From Bacillus sp. OxB-1 (GTDB lineage: Bacteria; Bacillota; Bacilli; Bacillales_A; Planococcaceae), in the NCBI RefSeq assembly GCF_000829195.1, contig NZ_AP013294.1:3359001-3423000 (forward strand): DNA of 64,000 nt. The letters run 5' to 3'. The position numbers were made by a program, and so were the translations under genes. The first letter of the stretch is position 1. The number at the start of each line of letters is the position of its first letter. Below, piece by piece: positions 34,723 to 43,675 of the stretch. The notes under the pieces are model-generated. The model worked only from the letters and a program-made list of their open reading frames with translations. It did no database searches and was not told the origin of the DNA.

Positions 34723-35166
34723 ATGAAGACAAGAGCAATTCTGCTCCTAGCGCTTATGTTCGGCGGCGCCTATATGATGATCCAATCCTATCAAGATGAG
34801 ACAGAGAGGGAACTTACACAGGTCCTCTCCCAATGGCGTAATCCATTCCACTCCTTGACTATTTCCAAACCAGCCTTATCCGGTGTCCCCTCGGACTCAT
34901 GGATTGTAGATGACCCCGACGAAATCGAGGCCTTGCTTCATTTCTTGGAAGGCTATCATTTTCGGAAATTAAAACCCGAGGAGATTGACGTCACCGATGA
35001 AATCGACCAATTTAGCATCCGTCTCCAAGACGAGGAGAACAACTCCATTACAATTATCATCAGTGAAAATTTGATCATCCAAAATTCATCCTTATATTAT
35101 GAAGTAGTCGATGGGCCGATTGACACTGACTGGCTTGTCCAATTCATTCTTGACAATCATTTATAA
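34723..35166 (+). CDS. Hypothetical membrane-anchored protein
   Basis: 147 residues from ATG 34723, which follows GGAGGGA; the frame upstream to 34633 has no signal. A single N-terminal hydrophobic segment (AILLLALMFGGAYMMI) probably anchors the acidic extracytoplasmic part (WIVDDPDEIEALLHFLEGYHFRKLKPEEIDV...). There is no lipobox cysteine. The DPDEIEALLHFL pattern is seen in several Bacillus hypothetical lipoproteins. Function is unknown; it precedes pepF in the same direction. Confidence 0.65.
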   Translation: MKTRAILLLALMFGGAYMMIQSYQDETERELTQVLSQWRNPFHSLTISKPALSGVPSDSWIVDDPDEIEALLHFLEGYHFRKLKPEEIDVTDEIDQFSIRLQDEENNSITIIISENLIIQNSSLYYEVVDGPIDTDWLVQFILDNHL

Positions 35167-35270
35167 GAAGTGCTGACCAGTGGAAAATCCCTTCCCTCTT
35201 TTATTAGTGATTTTCCCAGTTGAAATGCTATCCTATAATCAGACTATGGGAAAAAGGGGAGATTTTCTTC

Positions 35271-37076
35271 ATGAAGACTTTGCCAGCGCGTTCAGAAGTG
35301 AATGAGAAGGACACATGGAATTTAGCGGATTTATTCAAAACAGAAGAAGATTATGAACAGGCGATTGCCGATTTGGAACAGGAAGTCGGCCGATTCGCGG
35401 AGCAATTCGAGGGGCGAATCGATAATCCAACTATTATCAACGAAGCCTTGGGCAAGTATCGTGGCATCATGGAAAAATTCATACCCGCAGCCACCTATGC
35501 CAGCTTGGCTTCCAGTGTGGATCAGACCGACGATACTGCTCAGCTGCGAGAAAGCAGATTCGGGACATTTGCAGCTAAGTTGAGCGAGACCCTATCCTTT
35601 GTCTCCAGCGAATTATCCGCTTTGCCGGCTGAAACATTAACAGAAGCCGCCGCCCAATCCGAAGGCCATGCAAGATATCTGAAACAGATCATCCGGAAAA
35701 AACCCCATCAACTGCATCCAGAGGCGGAAAAGACATTGGCCGCCTTTTCGGCCACTTTCAACGCGCCATACGGATTGTACAATGTGACAAAACTGGTCGA
35801 TATGACATTCGGTGATTTCGTAGCAGGTGGTGAATCGTATCCTCTGAGCTACGTCACTTTTGAAGGCGGTTGGGAATCAGAGCCCGATACGGCAAAACGA
35901 CGGGCCGCCTTTGATGCGTTTTCAGCCAAATTAAAAGAATATCAACATACGACTGCCAAAACATATGATATGCATGTCCAAATGGAAAAAACGACTTCCG
36001 ACTTGCGTGGCTATGAGAACATCTTCGATTACTTACTGATGGATCAGGAAGTGGACCGCTCGATGTACAATCGGCAAATCGATCTGATCATGGAGGAACT
36101 GGCGCCCCATATGCGGAAATACGCTAAACTGCTGCAAAAGGTCCATCGCTTGGATACGATGACATTCGCGGATTTGAAAATCCCGCTCGATCCGACGTAT
36201 GAACCGAAAATAACGTTTGAAGAGTCGAAAAGGTATATGGATGACGCCCTCTCCATCATGGGAAAAGACTATGCGGCCATGGTGGATAAAGCTTATGAAG
36301 AGCGTTGGATCGATCATGCACAAAATCTTGGAAAATCGACAGGCGCTTTTTGTTCCAGCCCGTATGGGAATCATTCCTATATCTTAATTTCCTGGACAGG
36401 AAGTATGGAAGATGTCTTCGTCCTTGCCCATGAATTGGGACATGCGGGGCATTTCCATTATACAAACAGCGAACAGAACATTTTCAATGCGGACCCGTCA
36501 CTCTATTTCATCGAAGCGCCCTCCACTTTGAATGAAATGCTGATGGCCAGCCATCTGCTGAAAAACTCCGATGATCCGAAATTCAAGAGATGGGTCATCT
36601 CGTCGATCGTATCCCGGACGTACTACCATAACTTTGTCACCCATTTGCTGGAGGCGGCTTATCAACGGAAAGTTTATGAGCGGGTTGATGGAGGGGGCAA
36701 TGTCAACGCAACGATTTTGAATGGTCTCAAACACGAGGTGCTGGAAGAATTCTGGGGCGATGCTGTCGTCATCAACGAAGGGGCCGAACTGACCTGGATG
36801 AGACAGCCGCATTATTATATGGGACTCTATCCGTACACGTACAGCGCCGGCCTGACAATTTCGACGCAAGTGTCCGAACGCATCTTACAAGAAGGACAGC
36901 CAGCTGTGGACGATTGGCTGAACGTCTTGAAAGCAGGAGGGACAAAGACACCAGCAGAGCTTTCCCAAATGGCAGGAGTCGATATTACAACGGAGGAGCC
37001 ATTGAAAAAGACAATTGCTTATATCGGCAGTCTGATTGATGAATTGATTCAGCTGACTGAGCAGATCGAAGCATAA
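35271..37076 (+). CDS. pepF: Oligoendopeptidase F
   Basis: A 601-residue M3B metallopeptidase cleaving short peptides in the cytoplasm. ATG 35271 (MKTLPARSEVNEKDTWNLADLF) follows GGGGAGA. The zinc site AHELGHAGHFHY is near residue 387, with the third ligand Glu in EAPSTLNEMLMA. The N-terminal helical domain and the C-terminal GLYPYTYSAGLTISTQV complete the fold. Length is normal. It terminates in a strong hairpin shared with the convergent metQ-like gene. Confidence 0.95.
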   Translation: MKTLPARSEVNEKDTWNLADLFKTEEDYEQAIADLEQEVGRFAEQFEGRIDNPTIINEALGKYRGIMEKFIPAATYASLASSVDQTDDTAQLRESRFGTFAAKLSETLSFVSSELSALPAETLTEAAAQSEGHARYLKQIIRKKPHQLHPEAEKTLAAFSATFNAPYGLYNVTKLVDMTFGDFVAGGESYPLSYVTFEGGWESEPDTAKRRAAFDAFSAKLKEYQHTTAKTYDMHVQMEKTTSDLRGYENIFDYLLMDQEVDRSMYNRQIDLIMEELAPHMRKYAKLLQKVHRLDTMTFADLKIPLDPTYEPKITFEESKRYMDDALSIMGKDYAAMVDKAYEERWIDHAQNLGKSTGAFCSSPYGNHSYILISWTGSMEDVFVLAHELGHAGHFHYTNSEQNIFNADPSLYFIEAPSTLNEMLMASHLLKNSDDPKFKRWVISSIVSRTYYHNFVTHLLEAAYQRKVYERVDGGGNVNATILNGLKHEVLEEFWGDAVVINEGAELTWMRQPHYYMGLYPYTYSAGLTISTQVSERILQEGQPAVDDWLNVLKAGGTKTPAELSQMAGVDITTEEPLKKTIAYIGSLIDELIQLTEQIEA

Positions 37077-37083
37077 TTGAATG

Positions 37084-37122
37084 AAAAATCAGGGATGGAA
37101 TTGGATTCCGTCCCTGATTTTT
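37084..37122. terminator. Bidirectional terminator between pepF and second metQ
   Basis: AAAAATCAGGGA and TCCCTGATTTTT pair perfectly around an AT/GC loop with an inner GGAAT/ATTCC stem. Confidence 0.9.
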
Positions 37123-37935
37123 TCACTCTTCCTTTTTCTCGACATAGTAAATTTCTTCCGGTTTCATCACATCAGCGAATTCCTTGGAATTGATAACCTC
37201 AACCAAATCTTTGGCGAACGGCTTGTCTTCATTTTCCGTTGAGACGACAAAGATGGTCTGAAATGAATCCGGAACCTCTTCCAGCGCTAGCGCATCCGAC
37301 GGATCCAGGTCGATTGTCAACGCAGTGGCGATCGGGATAATCGATAGTTCAGCACTTTGCAGAGCAGCGGGCAATTGTTTTTCCAAAATCGGTTGGATCC
37401 GTAGGTTTTTCGGATTTTCCACGATATCTGCCTCTGTCGCCGCTGCTACGTCAACTGCAGGATTCAAAGTGATCAAACCGGCCTCCTGGAGCATATTCAA
37501 AGCTACCGGAAGATTCACCGGATCGTTCGGGACTGTAAGGATTGCCCCCTCTTCTATGTCCTCCAATGTATCGTACACTTCGGAAAACAGGCCGATCGGC
37601 TCGGTTGGGACCGCAATCAATTCTGAAAGCGGGAGGTCCTGTTCTTGCTTAAGTTGTTCCAGATAGGCTTGATGTTGGAACAGATTCAAGTCGATTTCGC
37701 CTTCCAGCAAATCTACATTCAACTCATCGATATCTTGGTATTCAAAAAAACTGACTTGATAGCCCTTTTTTTCGAGTTCCGGAATAACCGCCCTTTTCAA
37801 CAGGAAATTAAACGTCCCGCCAGTCGTGCCGATGAGCAAAGTCTTATCATCTCCGGCTGCGTTTTTACCGCTGCATGCGCCCAACAGCGCCACTAGCATA
37901 ATCGTAATCAGTGATAATACGGTTTTTTTCATCAT
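37123..37935 (-). CDS. MetQ/NlpA-type lipoprotein, second copy
   Basis: A 270-residue lipoprotein (LLGACSGK lipobox, Cys21) of the methionine-binding NlpA family: LLIGTTGGTFNFLLKRAVIPELEKKGYQVSFFEYQD..., LNLFQHQAYLEQL, VPNDPVNLPVALNMLQEAGLI, ENPKNLRIQPI (cited in part). It is clearly diverged from the MetQ at 38142-38984 (about half identical by eye). It has its own space upstream and a terminator separates it from metQ, so it is probably separately transcribed. It may bind a different amino acid or peptide and share MetNI. Confidence 0.88.
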   Translation of the reverse strand: MMKKTVLSLITIMLVALLGACSGKNAAGDDKTLLIGTTGGTFNFLLKRAVIPELEKKGYQVSFFEYQDIDELNVDLLEGEIDLNLFQHQAYLEQLKQEQDLPLSELIAVPTEPIGLFSEVYDTLEDIEEGAILTVPNDPVNLPVALNMLQEAGLITLNPAVDVAAATEADIVENPKNLRIQPILEKQLPAALQSAELSIIPIATALTIDLDPSDALALEEVPDSFQTIFVVSTENEDKPFAKDLVEVINSKEFADVMKPEEIYYVEKKEE

Positions 37936-38069
37936 CTAGTCGCTCTCCCATTCTATTCCACTCTTTCATGAAACTATGAATAACAATGGATGCACGTTAT
38001 GCACAGTCCTCTAACATCCATGAGTCAGTATACTATATTTTCTCAAATTCCGATATGATTGGCCAAACA

Positions 38070-38104
38070 AAAACCATCCACCTCGATCGTAGAGGGGATG
38101 GTTT
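38070..38104 (-). terminator. Terminator of the metNIQ operon
   Basis: AAACCATCC-CCTC and GAGG-GGATGGTTT pair around GATCGTA, with T-run on the minus strand, 37 bases after the metQ stop. Confidence 0.85.
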
Positions 38105-38141
38105 ACTTGTTGTTATGCAAGATACGGGCTTTTAGATCAAA

Positions 38142-38984
38142 TTATTCCTGCATCCAAGCCGGTTTCCCGAATCCTTGGAAATCGGAGTCGATCACTTCTT
38201 CGAATTTATCCGATTCGATCACTTCGATGATGTCTTTGGCAAATTGCTTATCTTGGTTTTCTGTTTTCACCGCGACCACGTTACGGAACTGGTCTGGCAT
38301 TTCTTCCAATGCAAGCGCATCTAACAAGTTCATGTTAGCAGCTATCGCGAAGTTTCCTGGAACAGCTGCAAGATCGGCACTATCTACAGAACGTGGCAAT
38401 TGTCCTGCCTCGAGCGGTTGGATGACCAAGTTTTTCGGGTTTTCGACGACATCTTTTTCAGATGCTTTCAATGGTTCGACGTCCGGGTTCATTTTGACAA
38501 GGCCATTCGCTTCGAGCACGATTAATGTTCTCGCCGCATTGACAGGGTCGTTAGGAATCGTAATGGAAGCCCCATCCTCGATTTCATCCAAAGATTTGTA
38601 TTTGTTTGAGTAAATGCCGAGTGGAGCAGTCGGGACGACAATCAAATCCGTCAAATCCATATTGTTTTCTTGAGCGAAGTTTTCCAGGTAGACGATATGC
38701 TGGAATAAGTTCGCATCGATATCGCCGCTGTTCAACGCATTGTTCGGTTGGATATAGTCACTGAATTCCGTCACTTCCACTTTATAGCCTTTTTCTTCAA
38801 GCCCTGGAATGATCGCTTTTTTCAACATATCACTATACGGACCTGCCGTAGCACCGAATTTCAATGTCTTGCTTTCTTCTGTCGCTGCTGAATCATCTGC
38901 ATTTTCCGCTTTCTCTTTCCCGCCACAAGCAGCAAGAGCTGCTGCCAGCACAACGGCAAATAGAGTCAATAATACCTTTTTCAT
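38142..38984 (-). CDS. metQ: Methionine ABC transporter substrate-binding lipoprotein
   Basis: A 280-residue lipoprotein with lipobox LAACGGKE (Cys20). Binding fold signatures: LKFGATAGPYSDMLKKAIIPGLEEKGYKVEV (cited in part), DANLFQHIVYLENF, TIPNDPVNAARTL, NPKNLVIQPLEAGQLPRSV, and AVPGNFAIAANMNLLDAL. It is the third gene of metNIQ behind a SAM-I riboswitch, consistent with D/L-methionine uptake. Confidence 0.93.
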   Translation of the reverse strand: MKKVLLTLFAVVLAAALAACGGKEKAENADDSAATEESKTLKFGATAGPYSDMLKKAIIPGLEEKGYKVEVTEFSDYIQPNNALNSGDIDANLFQHIVYLENFAQENNMDLTDLIVVPTAPLGIYSNKYKSLDEIEDGASITIPNDPVNAARTLIVLEANGLVKMNPDVEPLKASEKDVVENPKNLVIQPLEAGQLPRSVDSADLAAVPGNFAIAANMNLLDALALEEMPDQFRNVVAVKTENQDKQFAKDIIEVIESDKFEEVIDSDFQGFGKPAWMQE

Positions 38985-39000
38985 CTTCTTCTCTCCCTAA

Positions 39001-39669
39001 TTATCGTTTATCTATAGCTTTTGAAACCCGATCTCCCGTAAATTGAATCAACTGCACTAAAATGATGAGTATCGCGACTGTGACGATCATGATGGAATCG
39101 TCGTATCGGTAATATCCGAACCGGATCGCCAAGTCCCCGATTCCTCCGCCGCCGACAAATCCCGCCATGGCGGAATAGGCGACAAGACTGATGACTGTCA
39201 ATGTTATACCTTGGACAATGCTCGACTTCGCTTCAGGCAAGAGGACATTCCGGATGATCATCCAAGGGGAAGCCCCCATTGCGATGGCCGCCTCGATGAC
39301 CCCTTTGTCGATTTCCCGCATGGACGTCTCAACGATCCGTGCAAAAAACGGTATGGCTGCTGCGGAAAGCGAAACACTGGCCGCGGCTGGACCGATTATG
39401 CTGCCGACAATCAATTGAGTCAACGGAATCAAGGCGACGAGCAAAATGATGAACGGAATGGAGCGCACCATATTGACAACGAAGCCGAAAGAGGAATTGA
39501 TCAGTCTGTTTTCGAGAAATAATCCCTTATCCGTAATAAACAGCAATACGCCCAATGGAAGCCCGATGATGACCGCAACCGCCAGCGAAATGCCGATCAT
39601 ATAAAGAGTTTCGCCGAAGGCCTTCGTAATATCAGGCATCAGCTCGATGATATGTGGTACGTCAATCAC
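39001..39669 (-). CDS. metI: Methionine ABC transporter permease
   Basis: A 222-residue permease with five membrane helices. The coupling loop EAAIAMGASPWMIIRNVLLPEA is the canonical EAA motif, and FVVNMVRSIPFIILLVALIPLTQLIVG (cited in part) is typical of MetI. It overlaps metN by four bases and is followed by metQ after a short gap. Confidence 0.94.
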   Translation of the reverse strand: MIDVPHIIELMPDITKAFGETLYMIGISLAVAVIIGLPLGVLLFITDKGLFLENRLINSSFGFVVNMVRSIPFIILLVALIPLTQLIVGSIIGPAAASVSLSAAAIPFFARIVETSMREIDKGVIEAAIAMGASPWMIIRNVLLPEAKSSIVQGITLTVISLVAYSAMAGFVGGGGIGDLAIRFGYYRYDDSIMIVTVAILIILVQLIQFTGDRVSKAIDKR

Positions 39670-40673
39670 TTCTCCATCACCTCCACGTTCGCCTTTTGAC
39701 CGACCATAAAGTCGATCGCTTTCTGGATTTCCTGCGGGTCACCCTGCAATTCCATCAGGAAGGTACCAAGCGGCATTTCCTGGATATACTCGATGGAGCC
39801 GTGCAAGAAATTCCCTTTGACGTTGAAATGTTGCATCGTATCAGAAATGATGCTCTTGACGGCGACGTCCCCTTTGAATGTCACCTTGACCAATGTCCCG
39901 GTACATGTCTCCAAAATCGCTTGCGGCACGTCGAATGAAACAACACTGCTGATGAACTCTTTCGTCAACGGCTGTTTCGGATCGGAGAAAATGTCATACA
40001 CTTGTCCTTCCTCGATCACTTTCCCGTCCTGCATGATCGCCATCCTATCGCAAATTTCCTTCACGACGTTCATTTCATGAGTGATCAAAACAATCGTGAT
40101 GCCTAATTCCCGATTTATCTTTTTCAGCAATCGCAAAATCGACGTCGTCGTGTTCGGGTCCAACGCGGATGTCGCTTCGTCGCATAGCAGCACGGAAGGA
40201 TTATTGGCAAGCGCTCGGGCAATGCCGACCCGCTGTTTCTGTCCACCGCTCAGCTGAGAGGGGTAGACATCCCTCTTATCGGCCAGCCCGACCATCTCGA
40301 GCAACTCGGCAACCCGTTCCTCCACTAGATCTCCTGGAGTTTTGGCCGCTTGCAGTGCAAAGGCAATATTTTCATAGACCGTCTTTTGGCTGATGAGATA
40401 GAAATGCTGGAAGATCATCCCGATTTTCAACCGGGCTTGCCGCAATTTCTTCCCTTTCAGCTTCACCAAATTTACATCATTCACTAAAATGGTCCCTTTA
40501 GTCGGTTTTTCCAACAGATTCATACAGCGGAGCAAGGAGCTCTTTCCCGCTCCTGAATAACCGACGATGCCGAATATCTCGCCTGTATTGATATCAAGGG
40601 AGACATCATCCACGCCTTTTACAATGCCAGCCTTCGTCCTATATTCTTTTGTCAGATTTTTGATGCGGATCAT
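39666..40673 (-). CDS. metN: Methionine ABC transporter ATP-binding protein
   Basis: 335 residues. It has Walker A GYSGAGKSSL, Q-loop IFQHFYLIS, signature LSGGQKQRVGIA, Walker B VLLCDEATSALDPNTT and H-loop ITHEM. A C-terminal NIL/ACT-like domain (about residues 250-335, FKGDVAVKSIISDTMQHFNVKGN...) binds methionine for trans-inhibition in known MetN. It is first in the operon under a SAM-I riboswitch. Confidence 0.95.
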   Translation of the reverse strand: MIRIKNLTKEYRTKAGIVKGVDDVSLDINTGEIFGIVGYSGAGKSSLLRCMNLLEKPTKGTILVNDVNLVKLKGKKLRQARLKIGMIFQHFYLISQKTVYENIAFALQAAKTPGDLVEERVAELLEMVGLADKRDVYPSQLSGGQKQRVGIARALANNPSVLLCDEATSALDPNTTTSILRLLKKINRELGITIVLITHEMNVVKEICDRMAIMQDGKVIEEGQVYDIFSDPKQPLTKEFISSVVSFDVPQAILETCTGTLVKVTFKGDVAVKSIISDTMQHFNVKGNFLHGSIEYIQEMPLGTFLMELQGDPQEIQKAIDFMVGQKANVEVMEK

Positions 40674-40798
40674 GCGATCTCCTCTTTCTGAAAATCAATT
40701 ACACCTTGACATAATTGCATCCAGATTTTGAAACAAGGCCTAAAATCTGTGACATCCGCTGGAGGCTTTATTTTCATTCGACACTTTTTGAATAAAAA

Positions 40799-40956
40799 TA
40801 AAAAACTTCTTCCATTTTCAACGAAAGAAGCACTGAACTATATCAGCTTATCTCTCAGAATGGAATTACACTCTGTAGGACTTGGCACCTTCCTTGATTA
40901 CAAGGGGTTGCTGGACGTCATCGGGCCTTTCCCTCGGTCGCTCTGGATAAGAGTTA
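40799..40956 (-). ncRNA. SAM-I (S-box) riboswitch with terminator
   Basis: On the minus strand the aptamer (40956-40843) reads CTTATCCAGAGCGACCGAGG, GGCCCGATGACGTCC, GCAACC, GGTGCCAAGTCCTACAGA and closes with TGAGAGATAAG; all S-box core elements are present. A terminator follows (CTTCTTTC/GGAAGAAG stem, 40832-40799, then TTTTTT). High SAM should stop metNIQ transcription. Confidence 0.97.
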
Positions 40957-40981
40957 TTATTTATTTAGAAACCCAAGGCTT

Positions 40982-41010
40982 ATCATAAGCCCATTTTAAA
41001 AAAGAGTCAA
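40982..41010 (-). promoter_or_regulatory. Promoter of the metNIQ operon
   Basis: On the minus strand TTGACT (41010-41005) and TATGAT (40987-40982) are 17 bases apart, just upstream of the SAM-I aptamer. Confidence 0.8.
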
Positions 41011-41035
41011 GTTATTTTGACATTATTCTATGTAA

Positions 41036-41065
41036 TTGCAGACGGTCTCGTAATGTATGTATACT
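41036..41065 (+). promoter_or_regulatory. Probable promoter of the aminotransferase gene
   Basis: TTGCAG at 41036-41041 and TATACT at 41060-41065 have an 18-base spacing. The start codon is 37 bases on. Confidence 0.6.
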
Positions 41066-41101
41066 ATTCAATAGAATGAATTTGAGAAAAGAGGAAAAAG
41101 A

Positions 41102-42271
41102 ATGGCGACTTCAAATCGATTGAAAGCATTGCCCCCGCATTTTTTCACAGAATTAATTGGAAAGGTCGAGGCAGCACAGGCGGAAGGCCGGGACGTCATC
41201 AATCTCGGCCGCGGCAACCCCGACCAGCCAACCCCTCCCCATATTGTCAAAGCGTTGCAGGAAGCTGCGGAAGATCCGGCGACTCACGGCTATTCCCCAT
41301 TCCGGGGAACGAAGGAACTCCGTCAGGCAGCGGCGGACTTTTACAAGCGGGAGTTCGGTGTGACAGTCGACCCGGAAACCGAAGTGGCGGTCCTCGGAGG
41401 AACCAAAATCGGAGTGGTCGAATTGCCGCTCGCCATCATGAATGAAGGGGAACTGTTGCTCCTTCCTGACCCGGGCTATCCGGACTATTTGTCGGGTGTA
41501 AGCTTGGCGAGCATCCGCTATGAAACGATGCCGCTTCTCGAAGAAAACGGCTTTTTCCCGGATTACGGCAACTTGTCCGATCGTCAAAAACAAGAAGCGA
41601 AATTGATGTATTTGAATTACCCGAGCAACCCGACAGGCGTGACCGCCCCCCTCCCGTTTTTCGAGGAAACAGTCGCATTTGCCAAGGACCATAACATCTA
41701 TGTGCTGAACGACTTCGCTTATGGCTCCATTGGGTTTGATGGAAAGAAACCGACCAGTTTCCTACAGGCTGAAGGAGCGAAAGACGTCGGCATCGAAATG
41801 CTTTCGCTATCCAAAATGTACAATATGGCAGGCTGGAGAGTCGGGTTTGCGATCGGAAATGCAGAAATCGTGGAAGCGATCAACTTATTGCAAGATCATT
41901 TATTCACAAGTGTCTTCCCTGCCGTCCAACGGGCAGCCATCACGGCGCTGACGGACAGTCAACAATGCGTGGACGATCTGGTGGCACTCTATGAAAGCCG
42001 CCGGGATGTCCTCGTTGCAGAATGCCGCCGGATCGGCTGGGACATCACACCGCCGACAGGCTCATTCTTCGGCTGGTTGCCGATCCCGGAAGGCTACACA
42101 AGTGAGCAATTCGCGGATCTTCTTCTTGCCGAGGCGAACGTTGCCGTCTCGCCCGGAAACGGTTTCGGGGAGTACGGCGAAGGCTATGTCCGTATCGGTT
42201 TATTGGAAAGTGAAGAGCGGATCAGGGAAGCCGTTTCCCGGATTGAGAAGCTCGGTTTGTTTTCGAAGTGA
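41102..42271 (+). CDS. PLP-dependent aminotransferase, MtnE-like
   Basis: A 389-residue class I aminotransferase. The segment INLGRGNPDQPTPPHIVKALQ is typical of the MtnE (YkrV) group that transaminates 4-methylthio-2-oxobutyrate to methionine. YLNYPSNPTGV, the DFAYGSIGF Asp/Tyr pair and SLSKMYNMAGWRVGF with the PLP lysine are complete. ATG 41102 follows GAGGAAAA. It is divergent from the SAM-I controlled metNIQ operon, which supports a methionine link, but broader specificity (PatA/AlaT-like) is possible. Confidence 0.82.
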   Translation: MATSNRLKALPPHFFTELIGKVEAAQAEGRDVINLGRGNPDQPTPPHIVKALQEAAEDPATHGYSPFRGTKELRQAAADFYKREFGVTVDPETEVAVLGGTKIGVVELPLAIMNEGELLLLPDPGYPDYLSGVSLASIRYETMPLLEENGFFPDYGNLSDRQKQEAKLMYLNYPSNPTGVTAPLPFFEETVAFAKDHNIYVLNDFAYGSIGFDGKKPTSFLQAEGAKDVGIEMLSLSKMYNMAGWRVGFAIGNAEIVEAINLLQDHLFTSVFPAVQRAAITALTDSQQCVDDLVALYESRRDVLVAECRRIGWDITPPTGSFFGWLPIPEGYTSEQFADLLLAEANVAVSPGNGFGEYGEGYVRIGLLESEERIREAVSRIEKLGLFSK

Positions 42272-42296
42272 GTAAAGAATATCCATAAACAAGCGA

Positions 42297-42327
42297 AAGA
42301 GGCTGCCCATCTTCGGACAGCCTCTTC
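42297..42327. terminator. Terminator after the aminotransferase gene
   Basis: AAGAGGCTGCCC pairs with GGACAGCCTCTT around ATCTTC (one mismatch). It may serve both strands. Confidence 0.8.
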
Positions 42328-42340
42328 TCACATATGTATT

Positions 42341-42781
42341 TCACCAAAGCATCGGCTTTTGCACCATCAGCCAGAGCATCAGGAGCAACAGGCCAATGTA
42401 CATCCAGGAAGTGGATCGCAGCCGATCCAGGACCTGTTTCTTATCAGCCGCTTGTTGGAAGTTTTTCAGAACACTTGTAAACCCTTTCGCCAAAAACACG
42501 ACGGATACCAACATGATCGCCCACGTCAGCAGAATCCAGGATGAATACCAAGGCCATGGACCGATGATCAGTAAAACAACACCAGTGAATACCAAAACAT
42601 GGCCTGCATGCATGACCATCCGGATGGTCGCTTGAATTACCGAGAGATAGGCGGATTCCACCTCCAGCTCGGCGCAGCGCAATCGCCGGATGATCGGCAG
42701 CAGGACGAATAATGGGCCGATGGACAAGACGGCACTGAACACATGTAAGTAAACAAAGAGATTATAGATGCCGAACTTCAT
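42341..42781 (-). CDS. DUF2269-like membrane protein
   Basis: 146 residues with four membrane helices. Conserved features are FVYLHVFSAVLSIGPLFVLLPIIRRLR (cited in part; His and Gly-Pro in helix 1), MHAGHVLVFTGVVLL in helix 2, and the C-terminal LLLLMLWLMVQKP. These fit the DUF2269 / CopD-like four-helix group with possible heme-ligand histidines. Function is unknown. It lies 10 bases downstream of the ASCH gene, likely the same transcript. Confidence 0.65.
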   Translation of the reverse strand: MKFGIYNLFVYLHVFSAVLSIGPLFVLLPIIRRLRCAELEVESAYLSVIQATIRMVMHAGHVLVFTGVVLLIIGPWPWYSSWILLTWAIMLVSVVFLAKGFTSVLKNFQQAADKKQVLDRLRSTSWMYIGLLLLMLWLMVQKPMLW

Positions 42782-42790
42782 GACCTAGCG

Positions 42791-43126
42791 TCATTTCTGC
42801 ACTGGGCTATACTCATGTACCCACACAGACATTGTCGGAAACCAAGGCATTTTTTCATGAATCGCCAACATCGCCTGCTTGTACTCTTCCACTGTCGAAT
42901 ACCCTTCCGTCTTTGCATCTTCATCTGTCAATTCACCCAACGTCTGGGAATAAAGCTTGTCGATCTTGAATTCTTTTCCATTCAACACCATGATTTCTCC
43001 CGGATAGGCATAGACCCCGTTCCGCCGGGTCGCCGTCTTCTCCCCATTGATCACTTTTTCAACATCTTCAGGAATGGTGACAAGCCTTTCAATTGAGCAA
43101 GTTTTCTCAGGATAATTATTAGTCAT
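42791..43126 (-). CDS. ASCH domain protein
   Basis: 111 residues with an ASCH (PUA-like) fold: IERLVTIPEDVEKVINGEKTATRRNGVYAYPGEIMVLNGKEF (cited in part) contains the usual Lys-T-x-T/R-R substrate loop, followed by the GELTDEDAKTEGYSTVEEYKQAM helical segment. Members bind RNA or hydrolyse N4-acyl-cytidines; the role here is unknown. It starts MTNNYPEKTCS and precedes the DUF2269-like gene. Confidence 0.8.
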   Translation of the reverse strand: MTNNYPEKTCSIERLVTIPEDVEKVINGEKTATRRNGVYAYPGEIMVLNGKEFKIDKLYSQTLGELTDEDAKTEGYSTVEEYKQAMLAIHEKMPWFPTMSVWVHEYSPVQK

Positions 43127-43194
43127 CTTTGTTTCCCCACTTTCAATTGATTTCCCATCTCATTATATCCGTATTCGGACTATTAATCGAGGGC

Positions 43195-43659
43195 TTACAT
43201 CTCTTGTAACAGATTTGCCATTTCAATCGCGGAAGCCGCGGCATCCCATCCTTTATTTCCTGCCTTCGTCCCTGCCCGTTCAATCGCCTGTTCAATCGAG
43301 TCGGTTGTCAGTACGCCGAAAATTACCGGTATCCCTTCCTGCAAGGAAATGGCCGCCACCCCTTTCGCAACTTCATTGCAAACATAATCGAAATGCGGTG
43401 TCGACCCGCGGATGACAGTGCCTAGCGTGATGACCGCATCATACTTTCCAGAGGTCGCCATTCTCTTTGCCGCAAGTGGAATTTCATAAGCACCCGGCAC
43501 CCAAGCGATTGCTACATCCTCCTCGCTCACACCATGCCGACGCAGCGCATCTTCTGCCCCGCTCAATAATTTCCCTGTGATGAATTCGTTGAACCGGGCG
43601 ACAACGATTCCGATCTTCAATCCGGTTCCGACTAAATGTCCTTCAAATGTAACTGCCAT
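43195..43659 (-). CDS. ribH: 6,7-dimethyl-8-ribityllumazine synthase
   Basis: 154 residues, normal length. The active-site pieces [46 protein letters not shown] with the catalytic His, and [16 protein letters not shown] are all intact. It condenses 5-amino-6-ribitylamino-uracil with dihydroxybutanone phosphate. It is the last gene of the rib operon, with AAGGGGGAAGTG immediately upstream. Confidence 0.96.
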   Translation of the reverse strand: MAVTFEGHLVGTGLKIGIVVARFNEFITGKLLSGAEDALRRHGVSEEDVAIAWVPGAYEIPLAAKRMATSGKYDAVITLGTVIRGSTPHFDYVCNEVAKGVAAISLQEGIPVIFGVLTTDSIEQAIERAGTKAGNKGWDAAASAIEMANLLQEM

Positions 43660-43675
43660 TTCACTTCCCCCTTAG

